Shown: piece after piece, positions 54,827 through 64,000 of the stretch | Layout: the number at the start of each line of letters is the position of its first letter | Numbering within the stretch: the stretch's first letter is position 1 | The notes under the pieces: generated by a model | Database searches by the model: none | Told to the model about the DNA's origin: nothing | What the model saw: the letters and a program-made list of their open reading frames with translations, nothing else | Source: Bifidobacterium sp. | Lineage (GTDB): Bacteria > Actinomycetota > Actinomycetes > Actinomycetales > Bifidobacteriaceae | Length of the DNA stretch: 64,000 nt | Reading direction: 5' to 3' | Assembly: GCA_024104275.1 (NCBI GenBank) | Contig: JAGGHK010000001.1 | Coordinates: 186,001 to 250,000 of the forward strand | Program-made: the position numbers and the translations under genes

Positions 54827-56506
54827 ATGGCAAGAGAAAATAATGATAATTCCCATGGACATGTCACCAAGCATATTTTCGTCACTGGTGGCGTTGTTTC
54901 TTCCCTTGGTAAGGGCCTGACAGCATCCTCTCTCGGTCGTCTTCTTCGCAGCCGTGGTCTCCGCGTATTGCAGCAAAAACTCGATCCTTATATCAACGTC
55001 GACCCGGGTACCATGAACCCGTTCCAGCACGGTGAGGTCTACGTCACCGAAGACGGCGCCGAAACCGATCTGGACATCGGTCACTACGAACGCTTCCTCG
55101 ACGTCTTCCTCTCCCAGAAAGCGAACGTCACCACCGGCCAGATCTACAAGTCCGTTCTCGAGAAGGAACGCGCCGGCAAGTACCTCGGTCAGTGCGTCCA
55201 GGTCATTCCGCACATCACCAACGAGATCAAGAGCCGCATGCGCGCTCAGGCCGCGGATGATGTCGATGTGATCATCACCGAAATCGGCGGCACCGTCGGC
55301 GACATCGAATCGCAGCCGTTCCTCGAGGCTGCACGTGAGGTCAAGCGTGAACTTGGCCCGCACAACTGCATGTTCGTGCACGTTTCGCTGGTACCGTACC
55401 TGCCGGCCGCCCACGAGCTGAAGACCAAGCCGACCCAGCACTCCGTGATGACCCTGCGCCAGCTTGGCATCACCCCTGACGCGCTCGTGTTGCGCAGCGA
55501 CCGCCCGCTCAACCAAGGCATCAAGGACAAGATCTCCCTGATGTGCGACGTCGACGAGGAAGGCGTGGTCAACTGCGTGGACGCCCCGAGCATCTACGAT
55601 GTGCCGAAGATCCTGCACAACGAGGGCCTCGACTCCTACGTGGTTCACTACCTTGAGCTGTCCGCCCACGACGTTGATTGGGCCGAATGGGACGACTTGC
55701 TCGAGCGCGTGCACCACCCGAAGGAAGAGGTCAATATCGCTATCGTCGGCAAGTACATCGATCTGCCCGACGCCTACCTTTCCGTCATCGAGGCCGTCAA
55801 GGCCGGCGGTTTCGGCAATTACGTGAAGGCAAATGTCAAGCTCGTCGCGGCCGATCTGTGCGAGACCGAGGCCGGTGCCGACGCAGAACTGCGCGACATG
55901 GACGGCATTATCGTTCCCGGTGGCTTCGGCATTCGTGGCATCGAAGGCAAGATCGGCGCTCTGCGTTATGCCCGTGAGCACAAGCTGCCTGCGCTCGGCC
56001 TGTGCCTCGGCCTGCAGTGCATGGTCATCGAGTATGCGCGCGACGTGCTGGAGCTTGAGGATGCGGATTCCTCGGAGTTCGAGCCCGGCTGCAAGAACCC
56101 GGTCATCGCCACGATGGAGGAGCAGAAGGATATTCTTGCCAATTCCGATATGGGCCACACCATGCGCCTCGGCGCTTATCCGGCAGTGCTCAAGGAGGGT
56201 TCGCTGGTCGAAAAGCTTTACGGCACCACCAACGTCAGCGAACGCCATCGCCATCGCTATGAGGTCAATGTGGCTTACAAGGATCGTCTGCGTGAGGGTG
56301 GCCTTGATATCTCCGGTGAAAGCCCCGACGGTGAGCTCACTGAGTTCGTCGAGCTGCCGCAGGACGTGCACCCGTTCTATGTCGGCACGCAGGCCCACCC
56401 TGAGTTCAAGTCCCGTCCGACCAAGCCGCATCCGCTCTTCCAAGGTCTGGTGAAGGCCGCGCTCGATCATCAGGAAGCCCGAAAAAGCCAGGCCGAAGAG
56501 GACTGA
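54827..56506 (+). CDS. pyrG: CTP synthase
   Basis: 559 residues. Aminates UTP to CTP with glutamine. Synthetase domain: [61 protein letters not shown]. Glutaminase domain: [28 protein letters not shown] (nucleophile Cys) and a late HPEF. The protein ends in an acidic, Gln/Ala-rich tail. It follows aroQ by 110 bp; it probably has its own promoter in that spacer. Confidence 0.96.
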   Translation: MARENNDNSHGHVTKHIFVTGGVVSSLGKGLTASSLGRLLRSRGLRVLQQKLDPYINVDPGTMNPFQHGEVYVTEDGAETDLDIGHYERFLDVFLSQKANVTTGQIYKSVLEKERAGKYLGQCVQVIPHITNEIKSRMRAQAADDVDVIITEIGGTVGDIESQPFLEAAREVKRELGPHNCMFVHVSLVPYLPAAHELKTKPTQHSVMTLRQLGITPDALVLRSDRPLNQGIKDKISLMCDVDEEGVVNCVDAPSIYDVPKILHNEGLDSYVVHYLELSAHDVDWAEWDDLLERVHHPKEEVNIAIVGKYIDLPDAYLSVIEAVKAGGFGNYVKANVKLVAADLCETEAGADAELRDMDGIIVPGGFGIRGIEGKIGALRYAREHKLPALGLCLGLQCMVIEYARDVLELEDADSSEFEPGCKNPVIATMEEQKDILANSDMGHTMRLGAYPAVLKEGSLVEKLYGTTNVSERHRHRYEVNVAYKDRLREGGLDISGESPDGELTEFVELPQDVHPFYVGTQAHPEFKSRPTKPHPLFQGLVKAALDHQEARKSQAEED

Positions 56507-56599
56507 GACTTTAAGTTGCGAACAGTATCGGTAGCGTATTTTTGCTGAGGTTCATCTTCAATCAGTGAAGTTGCTTCTGGCATTGTAAGAGCAAACGTA

Positions 56600-56627
56600 A
56601 GAAGACCCCGCTTCGGTGGGGTCTTCT
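56600..56627 (+). terminator. Terminator of pyrG
   Basis: AGAAGACCCC (56600-56609) and GGGGTCTTCT (56618-56627) with a GCTTCGGT loop, about 95 bp after the pyrG stop. The rest of the 346-bp spacer to sufB holds no gene. Confidence 0.8.
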
Positions 56628-56852
56628 GCTATATGCGGGGTTGTCAGAAACTGCTGGAATCGCAGAAAACAATCAAAAGCAAGAAACAGGTCGGCCGACT
56701 TCGAAAGCAAAAATTATAGGATTACGTCTATACGGAACACTTGTGAAGTAAATCACTTTCATTGTCAGCGTTCTTTTCTGTGCAACCCTAGTAATGAAAG
56801 GCCGATTCTGTTAGGTTTATAGAGTGCAATCAATGATGGGAGGCAGCGTACG

Positions 56853-58349
56853 GTGGCAGAAAAACCAACACCAAACGCCGCGTCTGATACGGAGATGAGC
56901 CAGTATGTGGCTGATCGTGAACGTGTCAACGAGGATAAGATCAAAAAGGATGACGAGATCATCGAGGAATTCGGCGAGTACAACTATGGCTGGCACGATT
57001 CCGATGCGGCCGGTGAAGCCGCGAAGAAGGGCATCGACGAGAACGTCGTTCGAGCCATTTCCGCCGACAAGGGCGAACCGCAGTGGATGCTCGATATAAG
57101 GTTGAAGGGTTATCGTGCCTTCATCGAGAAGCCCATGCCCAAGTGGGGTGTGGACCTCTCCGATTTCGATGCCGATGATTTCAAGTATTATGTAAAGCCG
57201 ATCGACAAGCCGGCCAAGAGCTGGGAAGACCTGCCCACGGATATTCGTACGACCTACGACAAGCTGGGCATTCCCGACGCCGAGAAGAAGCGTCTGGTTT
57301 CCGGCGTCGCCGCGCAGTACGAGTCCGAGGTCATCTACAACTCCATTCAGGAGGATTTGAAGAAGGAAGGCGTGATCTTCACCGATACGGACACCGCGTT
57401 GCGCGAGTACCCGGATCTGGTCAAGAAGTATTTCGCGACCGTCATTCCTTACGATGACAACAAATTCGCGGCGCTCAACACGGCGGCATGGTCCGGCGGC
57501 TCGTTCGTTTACGTCCCGAAGGGCGTCCACGTCGACATCCCGCTGCAGGCCTACTTCCGCATCAACACGCCGAACATGGGCCAGTTCGAGCGCACGCTGA
57601 TCATCGCCGAGGAAGGCTCCTACGTCCATTACGTCGAAGGCTGCACGGCACCGATCTACGCGACGGATTCGCTGCACGCGGCCAATGTCGAGATCATCGT
57701 CGGCAAGAACGCCCGGGTGCGCTACACGACCGTGCAGAACTGGTCGAACAACGTCTATAACTTGGTCACCCAGCGCGCCTACGTCAAAGAGGGCGGCACC
57801 ATGGAATGGGTCGACGGCAACATCGGCTCCAAGGCGAGTATGAAGTACCCGTCCTGCATCCTGGCCGAACCCTACGCGAAGGCCTCCACCATGTCGCTGA
57901 GCTTCGCCGGCAAGGGACAGTATCAGGATACCGGCGCCAAGATGATTCATCTGGCACCGCACACCAGCTCCACCATTGTCGCCAAGTCGATTTCGCGCGG
58001 CGGTGGACGTTGCGCCTACCGCGGTCTGGTCAAGGTGATCGACGGTGCCAAGGGTTCGAGCTCTTCGGTGGTCTGCGACACCCTGTTGGTCGATGACTAC
58101 TCGCGTTCCGACACCTATCCGCACGTCGACATCCGCGAGGACGATGTGACGATGGCGCACGAGGCGACTGTTTCCAAGGTCTCCGAGGACCAGCTCTTCT
58201 ACCTGATGAGCCGCGGCCTTGAGGAGAAGGAAGCCATGGGCATGATCGTGCGCGGTTTCGTCGAGCCGATCAGCCGCGAGCTGCCTATGGAATACGCGTT
58301 GGAGCTCAACAGGCTGGTCGAGTTGCAAATGGAAGGATCGGTGGGCTGA
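56853..58349 (+). CDS. sufB: Fe-S cluster scaffold protein SufB
   Basis: 498 residues. Core of the SufBCD scaffold that assembles Fe-S clusters. Family marks: [36 protein letters not shown], the beta-helix stretch [45 protein letters not shown] and [20 protein letters not shown]. Starts with GTG at 56853, 9 nt after GGGAGG. First gene of sufB-sufD-sufC. Confidence 0.95.
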   Translation: MAEKPTPNAASDTEMSQYVADRERVNEDKIKKDDEIIEEFGEYNYGWHDSDAAGEAAKKGIDENVVRAISADKGEPQWMLDIRLKGYRAFIEKPMPKWGVDLSDFDADDFKYYVKPIDKPAKSWEDLPTDIRTTYDKLGIPDAEKKRLVSGVAAQYESEVIYNSIQEDLKKEGVIFTDTDTALREYPDLVKKYFATVIPYDDNKFAALNTAAWSGGSFVYVPKGVHVDIPLQAYFRINTPNMGQFERTLIIAEEGSYVHYVEGCTAPIYATDSLHAANVEIIVGKNARVRYTTVQNWSNNVYNLVTQRAYVKEGGTMEWVDGNIGSKASMKYPSCILAEPYAKASTMSLSFAGKGQYQDTGAKMIHLAPHTSSTIVAKSISRGGGRCAYRGLVKVIDGAKGSSSSVVCDTLLVDDYSRSDTYPHVDIREDDVTMAHEATVSKVSEDQLFYLMSRGLEEKEAMGMIVRGFVEPISRELPMEYALELNRLVELQMEGSVG

Positions 58350-58352
58350 TCG

Positions 58353-59576
58353 ATGACCGAACAAGAAGTGAATATTCCAGTAGCGGATCCCAATGATCCC
58401 TACGCGATGCCGGCAGCCATGCCGTCCAGCGCCGACAACGAGCGTCGCTCGTTTGAAGTGGACGACTTCAAGATGCCGACGCGCAAGCAGGAGGACTGGC
58501 GCTACACGCCGCTCGAGCGTATCGAGGAGTTCTTCAACGTCTTCACCCCCAGCGGCGAGACCAAGGTGACCGTCAGCAATATCGATGGTAGCCCTATCGA
58601 CGGTGACAAAGTGACCAAGTCGGTCGTTGACCGTGGCGAGTCGCCTTCCGGCAGCATCATGAAGCCGAACGATCGCGTCTCGGCCGTCGAATGGAACAGT
58701 GGGACTAAGACTGTCATCGTCTCCATTTCCGGAGAGCTTGACCAGCCGGTACTGGTTGACGTCGAAGGACATGGTGCGGATCTTGATTCCCTGCACCTCG
58801 TGCTCCAGGTTGCCGATCGCACGCATGGTGATATCGTCGTACGTCATCAGGGTTTAGCCCGTCTTGCCGAAGGCATCGAAATTATCACCGGCAAGGACTC
58901 CCATGTCTCCACGACCTTCGTGCAGGAGTGGGACAAGGGTTCCAAACATGTCGGCAACCAGCGCATCCACGTCGGTGACAACGCTTCGCTGCGTCACGCC
59001 GTGGTCACCCTCGGCGGCGACGTTGTGCGCTTGCGCATTGATCAGGAATTCGGCGGACCGCAGGGCGACCTCAACATGCTTGGCATCTACTTCGCCGAAG
59101 CAGGCCAGCACTTGGAGCATCGCACGATGGTGGTCCACAACTATCCGGAGTGCAAGTCCCGTGTGGTTTACAAGGGCGCGCTCGACGGCAAGGACGCGCA
59201 TTCTACTTGGGTGGGCAACGCGCTCATCAAGCCGCAGGCGCCGAACACCGACTCCTATGAGCTCAACCGCAACCTGGTGCTGACACCTGGCCCAGTGGCC
59301 GATTCCGAGCCGAATCTCGAAATCGAGAACGGCAACATCATCGGTGCCGGCCACGCCAGCTCCGTCGGCCATTTCGACGACGAGGAGCTCTTCTACCTGC
59401 AGTCGCGTGGCATCACGGAATCCGAGGCCCGCAAGCTCGTGGTCCGTGGCTTCTTCGCCGACCTCATCGAACAAACCGGTGTGCCCAGCATCGCCGAACA
59501 CCTTATGAATGTCATTGACCGTAGGCTCGCGCGCGGCGAAAGCGCCGACATGCAAGCGGTATTGGAGGATAAGTAA
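58353..59576 (+). CDS. sufD: Fe-S cluster assembly protein SufD
   Basis: 407 residues. Partner of SufB with the same beta-helix core: DDFKMPTRKQEDWRYTPLERI near the start, then LVLTPGPVADSEPNLEIENGNI and the shared HASSVGHFDDEELFYLQSRGITESEARKLVVRGFF region near the C-terminus. Begins 3 bp after sufB; its stop overlaps the sufC start (TAATG). Confidence 0.94.
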   Translation: MTEQEVNIPVADPNDPYAMPAAMPSSADNERRSFEVDDFKMPTRKQEDWRYTPLERIEEFFNVFTPSGETKVTVSNIDGSPIDGDKVTKSVVDRGESPSGSIMKPNDRVSAVEWNSGTKTVIVSISGELDQPVLVDVEGHGADLDSLHLVLQVADRTHGDIVVRHQGLARLAEGIEIITGKDSHVSTTFVQEWDKGSKHVGNQRIHVGDNASLRHAVVTLGGDVVRLRIDQEFGGPQGDLNMLGIYFAEAGQHLEHRTMVVHNYPECKSRVVYKGALDGKDAHSTWVGNALIKPQAPNTDSYELNRNLVLTPGPVADSEPNLEIENGNIIGAGHASSVGHFDDEELFYLQSRGITESEARKLVVRGFFADLIEQTGVPSIAEHLMNVIDRRLARGESADMQAVLEDK

Positions 59577-60352
59577 TGTCTACATTGGAAATCAAGGATC
59601 TCTACGCATCGGTGGAGACCAAAGAAGGTCGCAAGCAGATTCTCAAAGGCGCGACCCTGACCGTCAACTCCGGCGAGACGCACGCCATCATGGGCCCCAA
59701 TGGCTCTGGTAAGTCCACGCTGGCCTACACGCTGGCCGGCCATCCGAAGTACTTCGTCGATTCCGGCGAGGCGCTGCTTGACGGCAAGGACCTGCTGAAG
59801 ATGACTGCGGATGAGCGTGCGAAGGCCGGTCTGTTCTTGGCCATGCAGTATCCGGTCGAGGTGCCGGGCGTTTCGATGACCAACTTCCTGCGCACCGCCA
59901 AGACCGAGGTCGATGGCAAGGCTCCGGCCATCCGTACCTGGACCAAGGAACTGCAAGACGCCATGAAGAACCTGCGTATGGACAAGAAGTTCGCCTCCCG
60001 TTCCGTCAACGAAGGCTTCTCCGGCGGCGAGAAGAAGCGCGCCGAAGTGCTGCAGCTTGAGCTCTTGAAGCCCAAGTTCGCCATCATGGACGAGACCGAC
60101 TCCGGACTTGATGTCGATGCACTGCGCATCGTCTCCGAAGGCGTCAACCGTGCCAAGGAAAACACCGGACTCGGCATCATGCTCATTACGCATTACACTC
60201 GAATTCTCAAGTACATCAAGCCGGATATTGTGCATGTGTTTGCAGGCGGGCGCTTTGTCAAGACTGGAGGACCGGAGCTTGCGGATGAACTGGAAGAGAC
60301 TGGGTATGATCAGTATCTGCCTGAGGGATCGACCGAATCTGCTTTAGCATAG
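59576..60352 (+). CDS. sufC: Fe-S assembly ATPase SufC
   Basis: 258 residues. ABC-type ATPase of the SufBCD complex. Walker A GPNGSGKST, the signature FSGGEKKRAEVLQLE, Walker B FAIMDETDSGLD and LITHYTRIL with the H-loop; LAGHPKY is typical for SufC. The 1-bp overlap with sufD implies coupling. After it a 450-bp spacer with two long-hairpin elements separates sufBDC from sufSU. Confidence 0.95.
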   Translation: MSTLEIKDLYASVETKEGRKQILKGATLTVNSGETHAIMGPNGSGKSTLAYTLAGHPKYFVDSGEALLDGKDLLKMTADERAKAGLFLAMQYPVEVPGVSMTNFLRTAKTEVDGKAPAIRTWTKELQDAMKNLRMDKKFASRSVNEGFSGGEKKRAEVLQLELLKPKFAIMDETDSGLDVDALRIVSEGVNRAKENTGLGIMLITHYTRILKYIKPDIVHVFAGGRFVKTGGPELADELEETGYDQYLPEGSTESALA

Positions 60353-60391
60353 TTTAGTTTTTGCTTGTTTTCCGTAGGCAACTTGCTTTTT

Positions 60392-60498
60392 GCGGTTGGT
60401 TGCGGAGGGAAGGGGATATCATGCTTCGGCACCCTCAAGGCTGGTAGGCCAAGCTTTACGCCTCAGCATGACATCCCCTTCCCTCCGCTTATGTTGCG
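60392..60498 (-). repeat. Long-hairpin element, copy 4
   Basis: 24-nt arms (60402-60425, 60465-60488) with a single non-Watson-Crick position, a G-U wobble in minus-strand RNA. Minus-strand loop core GCGTAAAGCTTGGCC...GCCTTGAGGGT. Ends: CAACATAAGCGG and GCGGTTGGTTGCG (plus). Confidence 0.8.
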
Positions 60499-60660
60499 TT
60501 TAGCGGTCAGGTTATTTTTTAGGGCTTTGGAAGATTTCGATACATCGAGTATCGAAATCTTGCAGGCTCCGCCTGAATGGTTACTGCGGAGTTCGTAATT
60601 CCGATAGCTGAGGAATATTGGTACTTACCAATATTTATTGACTAATGTTGAGTTGGGTCA

Positions 60661-60756
60661 CGTTATGAGTGGGGGAGCGGGATATGCGATGATCAGACAT
60701 AAAGCTTGGCCTACCGGCCTGGAGGGTGTCTGAGCATTGTATATCCCGCTCCGCCA
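60661..60756 (+). repeat. Long-hairpin element, copy 5
   Basis: 29-nt arms (60670-60698, 60728-60756) with 25 Watson-Crick pairs and two G-U wobbles in plus-strand RNA. Loop core CATAAAGCTTGGCC...GGCCTGGAGGGT. The 5' end CGTTATGAGTGG fits the family; the 3' end has diverged. Opposite orientation to copy 4. Confidence 0.75.
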
Positions 60757-60804
60757 CGGGAGTTGAAACTTTATAGAGATTTGAATGATGATAAGAAGGC
60801 AATG

Positions 60805-62076
60805 ATGGTGGATTTTTGGGGGATTCGGGAGCAGTTTCCTATTTTGGGGCAGGAGATCCATGGGCATCCGCTGGTGTACTTCGATTCGGCGGCGACCGCG
60901 CAAAAGCCGCAGTGTGTGATTGATGCGGAGAGCAAGTTTTACGAGACCATCAATGCCGGAGTGCATCGCGGGGCACATGAATTGGCTGCACGCAGCACCG
61001 TCGCTTTTGAAGAGGCACGTGCCAAGGTCGCCAAGCTGGTCGGGGCTAATTCTGAGGAGGGGCAGGAAGAAATCGTTGTTACTGCTGGGGCCACTGCGGG
61101 GCTGAACCTCTTAGCCACTGCCTTCGGTAATGCTTCGTTGGGACGCGGTGGGGAAGCGGCCAAACGGTTTGCCTTGAAGCCGGGGGACGAGATCGTCGTT
61201 TCCAAGGCCGAGCATCATTCGGTATTGCTCCCGTTCCAGGAACTTGCTTACCGCACCGGTGCCACGCTGAAGTGGTTCGATCTGACTGATGACGGGCGTA
61301 TCCGTTCCGATACCGCCGACGAAGTCATCACCGATCGCACGAAGATCGTTGCCATTACGCATATCAGCAACGTCACGGGTGCCATCACCGACATCGACGC
61401 GATTATCAAGCGGGCGCATGAAGTCGGGGCCATCTTCATCCTCGACGCTTGCCAGTCGGTGCCGCATCTGAAGCTCGACTTCCACAAGATGGATGTGGAC
61501 TTTGCCGCTTGGAGTGCCCACAAGATGTATGGACCCACCGGTGTCGGATTCCTTTACGGTAAGCGCGAGCTGCTGGAAGCCTTGCCGCCAGCCAGTTTTG
61601 GCGGATCGATGGTCGAACTGGCGTGGATGGACAAGCCCGCGCAGTATATGGAGCCGCCGGCACGTTTCGAGGCCGGGACCCAGCCCGTCGCACAGGTCGT
61701 GGCCGCAGGGGTTGCCGCCGACTGGATGCGCAAGATTGGTATGGAAAACGTCGAAGCCCATGAAAAGACAATTACCGACGAACTCCTGAAATTGAATGAT
61801 GTACCCGGATTCCGCGTGCTGGGGCCGGTGGAAAACAAGGACCGTATCGGCACTGTGGCATTCGACGTTGAAGGCGTGCATCCGCACGATGTCGGTCAGT
61901 TCTTCGACGCCCAGGGCATCGCGGTGCGTGTCGGCCACCATTGCGCCCAGCCGGTTCATCGTCACTTCGGCCTGTTCGCCTCGTCCCGCGCTTCTACCGC
62001 CGTGTACAATACCGTCGAGGAAGCCAAACAGGTAGTCGAAACGGCCGGCAAGGTCCGTCCTTTCTTTGAGGTGTGA
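60805..62076 (+). CDS. sufS: Cysteine desulfurase SufS
   Basis: About 423 residues. PLP enzyme that removes sulphur from cysteine for the Suf system. YFDSAATAQKPQ, ITHISNVTGAI, the Schiff-base Lys in AWSAHKMYGPTGVGFLYG, and the active Cys region RVGHHCAQPVHRHFG. The longest frame starts at 60706 inside a hairpin element and is rejected; AAGAAGG at 60793-60799 points to the ATG at 60805 (60802 or GTG 60808 also possible). Confidence 0.93.
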   Translation: MVDFWGIREQFPILGQEIHGHPLVYFDSAATAQKPQCVIDAESKFYETINAGVHRGAHELAARSTVAFEEARAKVAKLVGANSEEGQEEIVVTAGATAGLNLLATAFGNASLGRGGEAAKRFALKPGDEIVVSKAEHHSVLLPFQELAYRTGATLKWFDLTDDGRIRSDTADEVITDRTKIVAITHISNVTGAITDIDAIIKRAHEVGAIFILDACQSVPHLKLDFHKMDVDFAAWSAHKMYGPTGVGFLYGKRELLEALPPASFGGSMVELAWMDKPAQYMEPPARFEAGTQPVAQVVAAGVAADWMRKIGMENVEAHEKTITDELLKLNDVPGFRVLGPVENKDRIGTVAFDVEGVHPHDVGQFFDAQGIAVRVGHHCAQPVHRHFGLFASSRASTAVYNTVEEAKQVVETAGKVRPFFEV

Positions 62077-62079
62077 GCA

Positions 62080-62637
62080 ATGAGCGATTTTGGTATGAGC
62101 GGTGACGATCTCGAGCAGATGTATCAGGAGGTCATCCTTGACGCGTCGAAGCATCCGCACGGCAAGGAGCATTTTGCCGCAGATGTGACGAAGGAGCCCA
62201 ACGGAGGCAGCGACACTGGCGAGACGACAGTGCGTGTCAGCCACGAATACTGCACGCCGGGGGAATCCCACCAGTTCAACCCGACGTGCGGAGACCAGGT
62301 GACCGTTCACGTCGAGGTTTCGCAGTCCGAGCCGCATAAGATCGAGCGCTTGGTGTGGGACGGCAGTGGTTGCTCCATCTCCACGGCGAGCCTGTCGATG
62401 ATGGTCGATCTGGTCGATGGCAAGACCGTCGACGAGGCCATGCAGCTTGAAGGTGTCTTCCAGAAGCTCATGAAGTCGCACGGAGCAGGGCTTGACGACG
62501 ATGCCGACGAAGAGGCGTTGGGCGATGCCGTGGTGTTCCAAGGTGTTTCGAAATATCCGATGCGTATCAAGTGCGCTTTGCTCGGTTGGGCCGGTCTCAA
62601 GGATTCGCTGGCCAAGGCGCTGGCGGCGGATAAGTAA
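62080..62637 (+). CDS. sufU: SufU-type Fe-S assembly/sulphur-transfer protein
   Basis: 185 residues. Zinc-containing sulphur acceptor of SufS. The three ligand Cys are visible in NPTCGDQ, GSGCSIS and RIKCALLGW, and the Asp of GDQ is kept. EQMYQEVILDASKHPHGKEHF is the typical start. It is longer than usual (about 150), partly from the segment around VTKEPNGGSDTGE. Starts 3 bp after sufS. Confidence 0.92.
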   Translation: MSDFGMSGDDLEQMYQEVILDASKHPHGKEHFAADVTKEPNGGSDTGETTVRVSHEYCTPGESHQFNPTCGDQVTVHVEVSQSEPHKIERLVWDGSGCSISTASLSMMVDLVDGKTVDEAMQLEGVFQKLMKSHGAGLDDDADEEALGDAVVFQGVSKYPMRIKCALLGWAGLKDSLAKALAADK

Positions 62638-62822
62638 AACAGCCGATTGGTACATTGAATGATACAGCGATAATCGATAGATGCCCGATGGATAAACGAA
62701 GTATAGCGGACATGTCGTTGTACCGTTAATCAGGCGGGTAACTTGATTATGCTGTCCGCTTGTATCAATCGCTTTTAATACATGACATAATGATTGGTGG
62801 ATTCACCACAGCAGGAGGCAAT

Positions 62823-63398
62823 ATGGAAAGCCAAGACAATCTCGTCCCGACACCGCAATCCTCGATTCTCGATTCTGCAACCAAGGCACTTGGCAGCGAG
62901 GAGAAGGCTGAGGTTGCCGTTGCCAACCCGCATGCGGTGGGTTCGCTTGATAGCTTCGACAAGCAGGATGAAGCGGACTCTGCAACAGCTGAGGCTTCGG
63001 ATGAGCAAGCCGGCAACACCGTCAAGGACGAAGAGACCGGCATTCCGCTGACCTCCTTCAACGATATCGGCAGGGCCACGGCCGCCGACGTGCGCGAGGC
63101 GCTGCACCAGGTCATCGACCCCGAGCTCGGCATCGATGTCGTTGACCTCGGCTTGGTTTACGGCATCGAAATCGATGAAAAAGGCCGTGCCATCATCACC
63201 ATGACGCTGACCACTCCGGCTTGTCCTCTCACCGACCTGCTTGAGGACGAATGTGCCTCCACGCTGGCGGGATTGGTCGAGGAATTCCGCATCGATTGGA
63301 CCTGGCAGCCGCGCTGGACGCTCGACATGATTCGTCCAGAGGGCCGCGAACAGCTGGAGGCCATTGGTTTCAATTTCGACAACATGCCGAAATACTGA
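62823..63398 (+). CDS. SufT/DUF59-type metal-sulphur cluster assembly factor
   Basis: 191 residues. A Ser/Ala/Asp/Glu-rich, disordered-looking N-terminal part (1-80) precedes the DUF59 (MIP18-like) domain: ADVREALHQVIDPELGIDVVDLGLVYG, MTLTTPACPLTDLLEDE with the conserved Cys, and VEEFRIDWTWQPRWTLDMI. Such proteins help mature Fe-S proteins. AGGAGG lies 6 nt before the ATG at 62823. It follows sufU by 185 bp and may have its own promoter. Confidence 0.88.
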   Translation: MESQDNLVPTPQSSILDSATKALGSEEKAEVAVANPHAVGSLDSFDKQDEADSATAEASDEQAGNTVKDEETGIPLTSFNDIGRATAADVREALHQVIDPELGIDVVDLGLVYGIEIDEKGRAIITMTLTTPACPLTDLLEDECASTLAGLVEEFRIDWTWQPRWTLDMIRPEGREQLEAIGFNFDNMPKY

Positions 63399-63417
63399 AA
63401 CTTACCATTACAACATA

Positions 63418-63458
63418 AAGAAACGCTGGACGGGAATCTTTCTGGTGCAGCGTTTCTT
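63418..63458. terminator. Bidirectional terminator
   Basis: AAGAAACGCTG (63418-63428) and CAGCGTTTCTT (63448-63458), perfect 11-bp arms between convergent genes. Confidence 0.75.
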
Positions 63459-63489
63459 CATACTTCAATTATAATTATTAAATTTTCTA

Positions 63490-64000
63490 TCAGTCCCTAA
63501 TCACCGTGCGCTTCGGGACAATGGTGATGCCGTCCTTGACAGTGAATCCGCGCGCCCGATCGTGCTCGTGATCGATGCCCACGGTCGCGTTCTCCTCCAA
63601 AATAACGCTTTTGTCCAAGATGGCCTTGCAGACTCGTGCACGACGTCCGACAATGACCCCGTCAAAGAGGATGGAATCGACGACCTGCGACCACGAATTG
63701 ATGTGCACGTTCGGCGAAAGCACGGAATGTTGCACGTCTCCGCCCGAGACGATGACGCTCGGGGAGATGATGGATTCGGTGGCCCTTCCGATGCGATTGG
63801 TCTTGGAACGCACGAACTTGGCCGGTGGCAGATTGCCGGAAAGCGTGTAGATCGGCCAATCCTGATTGTAAAGATTGAATGGGGGATTGTACTCGATCAA
63901 GTCCATATGGGCTTCATAGAACTGCTTGATGGTGCCCACGTCACGCCAATAGGCGCGGTCGTAGTCGGTGGCCCTAGGAATCTCGTTCTCGCTGAAATCA
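63490..64000 (-). CDS. glgC: Glucose-1-phosphate adenylyltransferase, C-terminal part
   Basis: The last 169 residues of ADP-glucose pyrophosphorylase, the first committed enzyme of glycogen synthesis; the gene continues past the window. [20 protein letters not shown] is the end of the nucleotidyl-transferase domain. The left-handed beta-helix follows: [47 protein letters not shown] and [25 protein letters not shown]. The stop is at 63490. Confidence 0.93.
   Translation of the reverse strand, partial: DFSENEIPRATDYDRAYWRDVGTIKQFYEAHMDLIEYNPPFNLYNQDWPIYTLSGNLPPAKFVRSKTNRIGRATESIISPSVIVSGGDVQHSVLSPNVHINSWSQVVDSILFDGVIVGRRARVCKAILDKSVILEENATVGIDHEHDRARGFTVKDGITIVPKRTVIRD

Noticed and set aside
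54671-58847. Long antisense frames over pyrG (54671-56470) and sufB/sufD (56817-58847)
   Set aside because: Same shadow effect; the sense genes are unmistakable.
60706-60804. Upstream extension of SufS
   Set aside because: It reads through hairpin copy 5 and has no ribosome-binding site.
1-64000. tRNA, rRNA, complete insertion sequence or integrase
   Set aside because: None recognised by eye on either strand; a tRNA scan would be needed to exclude an unusual one.

Overview
The window (moderately high GC coding DNA, AT-rich spacers) comes from a bifidobacterium. The decisive evidence is a complete 'bifid shunt' block: D-xylulose/fructose 6-phosphate phosphoketolase (xfp), phosphotransacetylase (pta) and acetate kinase (ackA), next to guaA. 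A fused shikimate kinase/dehydroquinate synthase and a sufB-D-C-S-U run fit as well. A catalase remnant and several redox genes hint at an oxygen-exposed, possibly insect-associated lineage; that part is inference.

Layout. 1-16.2 kb is an accessory redox/stress region: a broken arginase-family gene, an NTF2-like protein, a membrane-anchored esterase, a MalY-like lyase with a DUF3737 protein, two zinc alcohol dehydrogenases (one broken), a ferric-reductase-like flavohaem enzyme, two flavodoxins (one a lipoprotein), an acetyltransferase, LysR and TetR regulators, an aldo/keto reductase and a cupin. Five promoters here share one MerR-type architecture: TTGACT, an 18-bp spacer carrying the dyad GACTTCAAG-N2-CTTGAAGTC, then TANNNT. 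They form a likely regulon whose regulator is not intact in the window. 16.2-19.7 kb is a plastic island: catalase C-terminal remnant, YaaA, BrnT/BrnA, an AT-rich EcsC-like gene and a decayed TipA-type MerR gene.

19.7-64 kb is mostly core genome: aroA; ackA, pta, xfp; guaA; an MFS remnant and a second aldo/keto reductase; an M20 peptidase; xpt-pbuX; pcrA; rpsD; an ABC importer with two tandem binding proteins; a histidine phosphatase; alaS-ruvX-mltG; a short prepilin peptidase; aroC-aroKB-aroQ; pyrG; the suf cluster; and the 3' part of glgC.

The most unusual items are (i) five copies of a roughly 100-bp long-hairpin element with a conserved loop and conserved ends but arms that differ from copy to copy while staying complementary; (ii) the MerR-type regulon; (iii) a Ser-Tyr-Gly-rich, FUS-like low-complexity segment in PcrA; and (iv) a ferric-reductase/lipoprotein-flavodoxin/flavodoxin set that could be an electron-transfer module. 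No tRNA, rRNA, CRISPR array or complete insertion sequence was seen.
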